Assembly (NCBI GenBank): GCA_031551625.1
Contig: JAVBNJ010000013.1
Coordinates: 1-24,393 of the forward strand
DNA length: 24,393 nt
Origin: JAVBNJ01 sp031551625
GTDB taxonomy: Bacteria > Bacteroidota > Bacteroidia > Bacteroidales > UBA932
Direction of reading: 5' to 3'
This document shows, in pieces, positions 19,001-24,393 of the stretch. The translations under genes and the position numbers were made by a program. The notes below the pieces were generated by a model. That model saw nothing but the letters and a program-made list of their open reading frames with translations. It had not been told where the DNA came from and made no database searches. The first letter of the stretch is position 1, and each line of letters begins with the position of its first letter.

Positions 19001-21544
19001 GCCACATTCGGGGAAAATAACAGTTTCAGAAACTTGAAAACAGGCAGTCAGAACTTTTATGTAACGGATAAATACGGAACTGTCGATAGTGTAAAAATCC
19101 AAATCAGCGAACCGGAATTTGTGCGGGCAACAGTGGCCAGCATCGACAGTGCCAAGTGCTATGGCGCTGCCGACGGGCGCGCACTCTTTACCATATCGGG
19201 CGGAACGGCGCCCTATTCGTGGGCAAAAGAAGGCAGCAGTATGTGGCAGAAAGGCGCCACAGCCGCCGGACTATACGCAGGCACGCACTCTTTTGTAGTA
19301 ACCGACAGCCGTGGCTGTCCGGGACAGGACACGCTGGTAGTGCATGTCGCCCAACCCGATTCGCTGGTATTTACAAGCATTGCAGTGACACACACCACTT
19401 GCAACACCGACAACGGCGCCATGCAAGCGGCCCTGAAAGGGGGGGCGGTACCCTACAGCTATCGCTGGAGCGACACGGAAAACAACATGATCAGTACACT
19501 GGACAATGCCCGGAATTTGAAACGGAACACCCTTTACCACTTGACGGTAACCGACCGCAACGGCTGTGTGCAACAACACTCACAACGCATCAATACCTCG
19601 GCATTACCAACAATTAATGCCATACAAACAACAGCCACCCTGTGCCACGGCGACACCACCGGCACGGCCAACGTAATTTCCGTAACTGCGGCTACACCTT
19701 ATGCACCATACGTTATAGAATGGTCGAATGGCGATACCGGAAACGGATCCACCCGTTTTCCTGTCGGTACACATCATGTAACGCTCACGGATACCAACCG
19801 ATGCAGCATTACCCGCTATTTTACGGTTACGCAACCGGATGCACTTCTAATTGCTTCGACACAAGTGGAAATGCCCACCTGCTACGGATTTAACGACGGA
19901 CGCATCACTGCTACAACTACGGGCGGTGTTGGCGCACACACTTATCGTTGGTCGAACGGCGACACCACCGCACACGCCGCCAAATTACCACAAGGCGTCT
20001 ATCAGTTGCAAGTAAATGACGCCAACGGTTGCAGTACAGATAAAACAATAACTGTCGATCAACCCGGCCCGCTCGACATACTGGTATCCTCGCTCAAGCA
20101 GCCCAGTTGCTATGGTTTTAACGATGGACACATTGCGCTCCATGCGCTGGGTGGAAATGGGAACTATAATTTTAGTTGGTCTACCGGAAAAATTTCCTCT
20201 GCGATAGAAGGCGTAACACAGGGAACATACAGCGTATTGCTTAGCGACAAAAATAACTGTAGTCTCCGCAAAACATTTACCATCATTCAACCCGATTCAC
20301 TCGCACTACTCCTTTCCCACAAAGCGCCTGCCTGCTATGGTTACCGCGACGGCTACATTATCGCCAGCGTAACCGGAGGCACGGGGGCTTATGATTTACG
20401 CTGGTCGCGCGGCGATACCACAACGCGCATCGACGGTGTTGGTGCAGGTAACTACAGCTTGCTACTTAATGATGCCAATGGTTGCCGGGTTTTGCAGGAA
20501 GTAAAAATACACCAACCCGATACATTGGTAATACGTGCAACTGAAATTAAAGAGCCGCACTGCTACGGGCGCAGCGATGGATACATACGCACGGCTGCCA
20601 GCGGCGGCACAGGCAACTATGCCTACGAATGGTCGGGAGGGCAACGTACAACGCATATCGATAACTTAGTGAAAGGCACATACCACGCCACACTCACCGA
20701 CGAACACGGCTGCCAGGCGAAATTAACAGCGGAAGTAAACGAACCGGATTACCTGAGTATTGATTTGGGCGACGACGTCATCATTTGCCCCAACAGCGTG
20801 CATGTGCTGGACGGTAACGAATACAGCAGCTACCGTTGGCATACGCCGGAAGGCCATAATCTATCGACAGCACGCTATTTCCATGCGAGCGAAACAGGCC
20901 ACTACTTCCTCGAAGCCATTGACGAACGCGGCTGCCCGGCCTATGGCGATGTGCAGGTAACCATTGGCAACAGCGCGTTGCAAGCCGATTTCCTGATGAC
21001 CTCGACAGCAGCGGTGGGCGACACCATTATACTAATTGAACTGTCGAACGTGCCGCTTGACAGCTTGCAATGGAGCTACGACCATGCATACTTCGAGCGG
21101 CTGGACATGCCCTCCGGCAGCAACAACCAATCGTATGTATTATTGTTGCGCAGCCTGCAAACAGGTATCTACAATGTCGGTCTGCTGGCCCACTACGGCA
21201 ACTGCCAGGCATACGTTACCAAGCAAATTGAAATTGTGGAACCCGGCGAACTGGCCGATTACCATCAATGGGGGTACAAAGAACCGCTCATTGCTTCATT
21301 CAGCGTATATCCCAATCCCAACAACGGTTTGTTCAACGTGGGTATTGGCCTACGCGAAACAAGCGATGTACGTATTGTCTTGTTCGACGTGGCTTCCGGA
21401 CGCTGTGTCGACGACCGCACCGTACACAACATGGCAGAATATTACCTGAACTACGAACTGGTAAACCTGAATACCGGCATCTATGTGATGATTGTAACCG
21501 CCGGACAGGAACGCCGGCAAACCAAACTGGTTATTAGCAAATGA
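13043..21544 (+). CDS. Giant SprB-repeat surface protein with T9SS C-terminal sorting domain (2833 residues)
   Basis: Residues 1-23 are a signal peptide ending LFGQ. Residues about 24-510 are non-repetitive and AT-rich in codon choice. From about 511 to 2570 there are about 25 SprB-like units of roughly 75-90 residues. The consensus is a start such as CYGFNDG or CHGNATG, then GG-x-PY, an optional YxW-SNG, a (L)xAGxY turn, DxxGC, and an ending xPD/EP. In the last four the leading Cys residues are 2280, 2356, 2431 and 2507. A PKD-like unit follows (2574 on, LGDDVIICPNSV), then a linker and a type A sorting domain (about 2750-2833, with SVYPNPNNG, then LNTGIYVMIVTAG and final TKLVISK). The protein should therefore cross the outer membrane by T9SS and lose the tail, being anchored or released. 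SprB in Flavobacterium is a gliding adhesin, but SprB repeats also occur in non-gliding species, so adhesin is the safest call. It starts six bases after the previous stop. Confidence 0.93.
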   Translation: MKTKKLVWLIMIILSSSSTLFGQLPVIDTTLTGLPIFEDDPIPHTSTWDNRYYILLEDYIPYISWGYEPCIKQLQLQFEQKIEIIKSDGSKAPYTKLVDIEYNIGGPTPRFTIGASINYQPVGFNISNTIYNNQGGSCRSTKNNLVYLKGSIPISGTLDSYCTISDITCNFSTVSIDYSNYCLTVDDPAPISRVLFNNNSPNGCPDTDITITLGSFYEEYNYHTTEIQVKNKYGDWSTVTIWNGSTYTSKVHNRGVVTVRLNGLHSILPLIEYGQPILFRTKKILLDGNYSYSYASDIVYLFPKFTFPSGKEIIVERVCSSNMVTIKIPYEGTINYNITTKNSLGYDVKNYSSGTLSTTNDGYYILPTSYTPGTYSLQIEYKATGSASTITSPCPFSSTFTVPNVPEFTLSPASYGWSGTDNEGRSVQIKKYGETGSVTFWVEGSAENSITLHAGAHSRTTTLSASTVIDGYSYYRGYASIDLPAGNHTVYASHSKCNTNSQSAILQQPKQLTFDIKITNRDCDGSTDHGTIAMVNVQGGIGTYSYTTRLPSGEIINFKPTASQLRPGYYTVYVADGYGNNAYKEVTIANLVPFDVSIENIKAPSFPCNVSDGQFTINVSGGAPPYEYRVGNQAYTSNPTITGYSSGDVTVDIKDSGICTVSRTVYIPEAAAMALSAATPAAPTCPGSLDGACTITANNVYGTLTAANITTSGTNTSYTVVNKNTVIITGLPAGANSVVLRDTKDGNTCSLSVPFTIPEKAPLKFTSVTTPVSNKGSATGSATVTASGGNNGSYLLLTNNLVNEQINDNTFKISSLPAGNHRIDIADSKGCSGSYSFTISEPQEALQLTATASSVSCHGGNNGMVTLTATGGWGTNKYSSNGSTWTTNNTINNLTAGVHTFYVKDYYGGTATAQVSISQPALLTINRSAISHVLCHGNATGSITYNIEGGTTPYRLQATGGNVTGLSVTNLQAGVHSATVIDNNGCTGIAAAETITQPDKLVLSDLAPTHTTCELANGAIAANASGGVTPYTYTLYAATTGHEQQQSSNNTSTVSFTNLAGDLTYQLNVRDHNGCSTPNKTQYINSYKNPAVNTISNVTNALCAGSSSGQVVVSTQKGSAVNYQIFLTSTDNAIAQQNTTGLFNNLPRGIYRIEAIDETGCHSNSTLTATVGEPQPLTIAIDSTAHIKCHGNSTGSLRYKVAGGTFPYSIATNVGTVNSSFKGADTFLTVSQLPATSYTFTVEDNNHCTATATNETITQPDKLVIVAYDTTHTSCELANGVIAARAEGGVAPYAYTLQSIGYSYTNTQQPAATDTARFNGLAGDVNYRLDIKDQHGCGVTKEQYIKDYRNPSVTGIATQADATCHGEDTGMAELVLQTGTTAIRTAVIHTSDSSFVQHSPNAHFSGLRKGSYFVDVYDTEGCQSNIPFQIEINEPEALQIAVDTVLPVINKGSKEGQILFNLQGGNNGTKTINLVKNNVTVHSLSAISGAPLNIGAYAGSYVLQATDSKGCRVTSDTLYVPEPTDTLKFVIKEQHNALCKSQKGAVTVEGAGGWGGYRYKLEPENTFSTLNTFDNLPAGSYSITVRDSLGATFRGTITITEPQDSLRATITGELPPACGNNGELLINLHGGTPPYTLRTPINTFINLEPGTLAWQNLSSGTWLLQLSDNNNCRFDVTASLPDTAYFRFEKIEVTHPTFVSEADGAISALVNGGYKPYTYQWIQDRTTVLPVNEPALENVPAGYYSLQVTDAKNCTLHQHAYVIDPTDLTLTVLELQHETSFKAANGQVALQASVDFATYELISPEDNSSTHTPADITKNFIVSNDTVYLQNLHGGRWYLVGRKENRQGTVATIDIIPYPEFLIGAIDTMPVTKPGGANGSILVNIIGGAGNNTYKWVSGTGTALSSTDTENTTLLNRLTAGSYSLEVEDRYGNTLQTQVVVHEPAQALQIKVTEYKHESCKTYQDAYVVLSASGGWGSYKFRHQAGATFGENNSFRNLKTGSQNFYVTDKYGTVDSVKIQISEPEFVRATVASIDSAKCYGAADGRALFTISGGTAPYSWAKEGSSMWQKGATAAGLYAGTHSFVVTDSRGCPGQDTLVVHVAQPDSLVFTSIAVTHTTCNTDNGAMQAALKGGAVPYSYRWSDTENNMISTLDNARNLKRNTLYHLTVTDRNGCVQQHSQRINTSALPTINAIQTTATLCHGDTTGTANVISVTAATPYAPYVIEWSNGDTGNGSTRFPVGTHHVTLTDTNRCSITRYFTVTQPDALLIASTQVEMPTCYGFNDGRITATTTGGVGAHTYRWSNGDTTAHAAKLPQGVYQLQVNDANGCSTDKTITVDQPGPLDILVSSLKQPSCYGFNDGHIALHALGGNGNYNFSWSTGKISSAIEGVTQGTYSVLLSDKNNCSLRKTFTIIQPDSLALLLSHKAPACYGYRDGYIIASVTGGTGAYDLRWSRGDTTTRIDGVGAGNYSLLLNDANGCRVLQEVKIHQPDTLVIRATEIKEPHCYGRSDGYIRTAASGGTGNYAYEWSGGQRTTHIDNLVKGTYHATLTDEHGCQAKLTAEVNEPDYLSIDLGDDVIICPNSVHVLDGNEYSSYRWHTPEGHNLSTARYFHASETGHYFLEAIDERGCPAYGDVQVTIGNSALQADFLMTSTAAVGDTIILIELSNVPLDSLQWSYDHAYFERLDMPSGSNNQSYVLLLRSLQTGIYNVGLLAHYGNCQAYVTKQIEIVEPGELADYHQWGYKEPLIASFSVYPNPNNGLFNVGIGLRETSDVRIVLFDVASGRCVDDRTVHNMAEYYLNYELVNLNTGIYVMIVTAGQERRQTKLVISK
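15362..20750 (+). repeat. Hierarchical array of SprB-type coding repeats
   Basis: Units fall into classes that recur in a fixed order. Class A has NKGS or TKPGG plus GGNNG-like text (near residues 774, 1450 and 1873). Class B has GGWG directly after each A. Class C has CHG or CYG plus GGTxPY. Class D has THTxC and NG with GGVxPY. Class E follows D after a YI-type link. A-B-C-D-E occurs near 15362-16570, C-D-E again to about 17345, and A to E again near 18600-19850, with a more divergent block between. The C-D-E block repeats at 762-786 bases (cysteine codons 15845/16607, 16079/16865, 16349/17132), so it arose by duplication of a three-unit segment. Four nearly identical CYG units close the array. 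Confidence 0.75.
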
Positions 21545-21651
21545 AAAGAGTGCTGAACGAGTACAAAAAATCTAGGATAATCCGTGCTATCTATGGACAA
21601 CTGTACGCTTCGTGCTTTTGCGAGAAATAAATTTAAGGAAAAATTTACAGG
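21541..21651 (+). other. Gap between the SprB-repeat gene and the peptidase gene, with a 29-codon ORF and a repeat-like core
   Basis: An ATG at 21541 overlaps the preceding TGA stop as ATGA and opens 29 codons ending at TAA 21628-21630 (MKRVLNEYKKS, then RIIRAIYGQLYASCFCEK). It has no known family and may be chance. Its middle part, AATCCGTGCTATCTATGGAC (21579-21598), resembles short intergenic repeats of the form ATCCGTGnnATCTGTGG that I recall from several bacterial genomes. No terminator hairpin and no acceptable promoter (best is TGCTTTTG without a -33 box) are seen, so read-through into the next gene is likely. AAGGAA (21635-21640) lies 11 bases before the next ATG. Confidence 0.35.
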
Positions 21652-24393
21652 ATGAAAAGATTAATGAAGTTTAAAAAAATAGTTGATATACAAAAAATCA
21701 TTTTGCTCTTCCTAAGCGCGCTTCTCCTCCTTCTATTTCCAGCAGCGGGCATAAGCCAGAGCTACCCGGTCTACGTGACTCCACAGTTGACGCCGCCCTA
21801 CACGCTGAAGCTGTCGGACTACTCACGCCCGGGATCGCAGCAGCTGGTGGTCAACCTGATGGTCCGCGACGTGACGGTAACCAACCTTCCGGTGAAACTC
21901 CACCTCAAACTCGAGACCACCACCGGCGTCACCATCGAAACCCTCCCCACCATTACCACCACCCCCCTCTACCTTACCGGCGGCCAGCACCTGCTCCTGT
22001 TCGGCAGTGATTTGGCCGACTACTTCCACCTCGACCACCTCACCTTCAAAGGCACCACCAAAGAAGCCTATACCCGCAGCGGCCAGCTCCCCGAAGGCTT
22101 CTACCGCTTCACGGTCGAAGTAATGCACTACACCACGGGCCGCGTGATCTCCAACCGCGGCACCGCCATGGCCTGGATCGCCCTGGGCAAGCCCCCCTCG
22201 CTGCGCGCCCCCGCCGACGGCGCCGACCTCGGCCAGACCCCCGGAGTGCCCCTCACCTTCACCTGGCTCCCCAGCAACACCGGCGCCCCCACTGCCCACA
22301 CCCACTACACCTTCGAACTCTGGGAACTCCGCCTCCCCGGCATCGACCCCCACGTAGTCGCCGCCTCCCTTCCCCCGCTCCATACCACCACCCAGCCAAC
22401 AACTAATTTAGTAATTGATGCGGCCGCACTCTTCCTCGAACCCGGCCTGCGCTATGCCTGGCGCGTGACGGCCTCCGACGCCGCCGGGCTGGTCCCCTTC
22501 GAACAGGACGGGCACAGCGCCCTGCGCACGTTTTCCTACCAGTCCCGCTGCGAACCCGTCACCCACCTCACCCCCACGGTGGAACCCCTGCACCGCCGCG
22601 GCACCTGGCGCTGGACCCCGGCGGCCAACCACACCCTGTTCAACGTCGAGATCAGCCGCCCCGGCACCGGCTACTTCCGCGCCAGCGACACCGACGAAAA
22701 CAACCTCACCTTCACCGGCCTCGACTACGGCAGCACGTATAGCATCCGCGTACAGGCCGTATGCCACAACGATGCCTCCAAAACCAGCGACTGGTCGGAC
22801 TGGGCTACCCTCTCCATCCCCCACAAAACCACCGACACCATCCCCTGCGACGGCTGCGGATGCCGCGACATCCCGCCCGCCCCGCCACTCACCAACTTCA
22901 CCCTGCGGAAAGATTTGCAACCCGGCGACACCATCGTCAGCCGCACCGGCACCACCCGCTACATCCTCAAAACCGTCGAAGAACAAGCCGGCGGCGTCTA
23001 CAAAGGCGTATTCCTCTTCTGGGCCGAAATCTGGAAACTCAAAATCCTCTGCCAGTACTGGAACCTGTCGGTCAACACCGACAACACCATCGTCAAGATG
23101 AACTTCGAAAGCGTGTACGACCCCAAATTCTTGTTGAACATCGACAAAATGAAAGACTATGTCAACAACCTGGTGGATGCACTCGACAACCTCGGCACCA
23201 ACAAGACAATCAACGACACGCTAAAGGTAGACGCCCCGCTGGCCGGCCTCTACAAAGGCGCTGACGGCAAACTCCGCGGCGTACTCATTGACCGGAACGG
23301 GAACGCAAAAGACACCCTGCTGCCCATCGACCGGCGGCTCAACGCCACCCTGCTCAAAGGCGCCGACGGCGAAGAATACGTGGTTACCCGCGAGGGCGAG
23401 GTGATGGGGAAAGAAGAATTTGCCGCCACCGGCGGCAGCGGCCGCCAGCTGGACCAGCACAAAGCCGACCTTGAAACCCGCCACACCGACGAAAGCCCCA
23501 CTGTAACCTTCACCGCCACACAAGGCCAGGCGTACGGGTTTGATGCCTACACCGAACTCAAAAGTGCGTTACACACCGGCTACCCCGAACTCAAACCCGG
23601 CTACCGCCCGGCCTTCAAGAGCCTCGAAAGCTACCAAGCCGACAAGGTAACACCGGCCAACACTACCGGCAAAACAACTTTCCGCACCGGAATGGGCGTA
23701 GCGCCCCTGGCTGACGGCAAGGGTAACCTGGTTGTGCGCGGCGGTAGGCCGGGCACCGGAGAAGTACTCTATGCCTACCGCAAAACCAGCGACACCACCG
23801 AACAGGTCACCGGCCAACTGAACCTGCTCACGTTCGATAAAAAGACCAAAACGGTGTACCTGGTACAGGTGAACGATGCTAAACTGCCCGAAGCGGACAA
23901 GGTCGCAGAAGTGCTGAACAGCATCTATGCACCGGCCATTGTAAGATGGCAGGTGAAAACCATTACGGGCAAACTAAAACTTTCGTTTCCCGGCGGCCAC
24001 TTCACCCACGGCGGCAGCGGCGCCCTGGCGGTATACAACGCCGACCAGAAAGCCGTCATCCAGGCGTTCGGCAAAATGGAGAACGATGCGCTCTACCTGT
24101 TCTGTGTAGACGGCGCCCAGGGCAAGGACGGCGATATCGGCGGCTACATGCCCCTGCAATACCAGAGCGGCTTCCTGTACGACGAGCCCACGCCCGCGCT
24201 CATTGCACACGAGCTGGCGCACGGGGCGTTCAACCTGCGGCACACGTTCAGCAGCGGCAGCGATTTTGTAGCCCCGCAGAACACCACTGCCAACCTGATG
24301 GACTACACCCCCGGCGCTACCGAGCTCTGGCAGCACCAGTGGAGACTCATTGATGATCCTAAAAACATGCTCTTCAAGTTTTTGCAGGAGGAG
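21652..24393 (+). CDS. Very large exported protein with Ig/Fn3-like domains and a metzincin-like zinc peptidase site, 3' end outside the window
   Basis: The frame from ATG 21652 stays open for 914 codons to the window edge. A basic start and long hydrophobic stretch (IILLFLSALLLLLFPAAG) form a signal peptide, with maturation near SQS (residues 36-38). Residues about 38-180 form a beta domain beginning YPVYVTPQLTPPYTLKLSDY, followed by an Ig-like part (about 181-285) and an Fn3-like part (about 299-392, GLDYGSTYSIRVQAVC). A cysteine knot-like CDGCGC lies at 399-404. Residues about 600-840 are unassigned. The zinc site HELAHGAFNLRH (His853, Glu854, His857, His864) is followed by NLMDY (881-885), which resembles a metzincin Met-turn; the spacing to the third His is one longer than the classic HExxHxxGxxH. 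The C-terminus is missing, so it may carry a T9SS sorting domain, a toxin or more domains. Codons are strongly C- and G-ending, unlike the upstream genes. Confidence 0.85.
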   Translation, partial: MKRLMKFKKIVDIQKIILLFLSALLLLLFPAAGISQSYPVYVTPQLTPPYTLKLSDYSRPGSQQLVVNLMVRDVTVTNLPVKLHLKLETTTGVTIETLPTITTTPLYLTGGQHLLLFGSDLADYFHLDHLTFKGTTKEAYTRSGQLPEGFYRFTVEVMHYTTGRVISNRGTAMAWIALGKPPSLRAPADGADLGQTPGVPLTFTWLPSNTGAPTAHTHYTFELWELRLPGIDPHVVAASLPPLHTTTQPTTNLVIDAAALFLEPGLRYAWRVTASDAAGLVPFEQDGHSALRTFSYQSRCEPVTHLTPTVEPLHRRGTWRWTPAANHTLFNVEISRPGTGYFRASDTDENNLTFTGLDYGSTYSIRVQAVCHNDASKTSDWSDWATLSIPHKTTDTIPCDGCGCRDIPPAPPLTNFTLRKDLQPGDTIVSRTGTTRYILKTVEEQAGGVYKGVFLFWAEIWKLKILCQYWNLSVNTDNTIVKMNFESVYDPKFLLNIDKMKDYVNNLVDALDNLGTNKTINDTLKVDAPLAGLYKGADGKLRGVLIDRNGNAKDTLLPIDRRLNATLLKGADGEEYVVTREGEVMGKEEFAATGGSGRQLDQHKADLETRHTDESPTVTFTATQGQAYGFDAYTELKSALHTGYPELKPGYRPAFKSLESYQADKVTPANTTGKTTFRTGMGVAPLADGKGNLVVRGGRPGTGEVLYAYRKTSDTTEQVTGQLNLLTFDKKTKTVYLVQVNDAKLPEADKVAEVLNSIYAPAIVRWQVKTITGKLKLSFPGGHFTHGGSGALAVYNADQKAVIQAFGKMENDALYLFCVDGAQGKDGDIGGYMPLQYQSGFLYDEPTPALIAHELAHGAFNLRHTFSSGSDFVAPQNTTANLMDYTPGATELWQHQWRLIDDPKNMLFKFLQEE

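Noticed and set aside
15362..20750. Regular repeats as a CRISPR array
   Set aside because: The repeats are about 225-260 bases, diverged, and in frame within one protein; there are no short identical repeats with unique spacers.
13043..21544. Naming the giant repeat protein SprB and calling the organism a glider
   Set aside because: SprB repeats are widespread, this protein has a type A sorting domain rather than the type B-like end of Flavobacterium SprB, and no gld or spr genes are in the window.
21823..22986. Long open frames on the minus strand opposite the last gene (21823-22383 and 22408-22986)
   Set aside because: They consist of Gly/Ala/Glu/Val-rich text produced by the GC-rich coding strand, have no domain or start context, and lie opposite a signal-peptide ORF with Fn3-like sequence.
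22761..23264. Plus-strand frames overlapping the last gene in other registers (22761-23264, 22772-23101)
   Set aside because: Their Arg/Pro/His-rich composition is the frame-shifted shadow of the GC-rich gene.

Overview
The window looks like chromosomal DNA from a member of the Bacteroidota, most likely Bacteroidales-like. The reasons are a RagA/SusC plus RagB/SusD outer-membrane pair, a type IX secretion system (T9SS) C-terminal sorting domain, SprB-type repeats, promoters of the Bacteroides form (TTTG-like -33 box, about 20 bases, TAnnTTTG -7 box), and starts without clear Shine-Dalgarno sequences. Assignment below phylum is an impression, not a measurement.

Left part (1-5207). A SusC/SusD-type nutrient-uptake pair is encoded on the minus strand; SusD runs off the left edge. 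Diverging from it on the plus strand is a small XRE/phage-repressor-like regulator. The shared 224-base control region holds a good plus-strand promoter, a hairpin in the susC leader, and an unusual 31-base duplication that creates a 9-codon mini-ORF just upstream of the regulator.

Middle part (5208-7310). Two housekeeping genes, efp (elongation factor P) and glyA (serine hydroxymethyltransferase), lie 20 bases apart behind one promoter and end at a strong intrinsic terminator.

Right part (7311-24393). After an AT-rich regulatory stretch come four plus-strand genes for exported proteins with no visible terminator between them: a 305-residue helical protein, a 1503-residue beta-rich protein of unknown function, a 2833-residue SprB-repeat protein with a T9SS sorting domain, and the first 914 residues of a very large protein. 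The last has an Ig/Fn3-like N-terminal part and a metzincin-like zinc site (HELAHGAFNLRH, then NLMDY), and it is cut by the right edge. I read this as one cell-surface or secreted-protein operon using T9SS for at least one product. It is the part of the window most likely to hold something undescribed. Its true function is not shown by the sequence: adhesion, gliding-type surface structure, and delivery of a large protease or toxin-like effector all remain possible.

Base composition is strongly mosaic in this operon. The first about 1.2 kb of the giant repeat gene is AT-rich (two counted lines give 37-38% GC), while part of the last gene reaches about 80% GC in a counted line (22201-22260).
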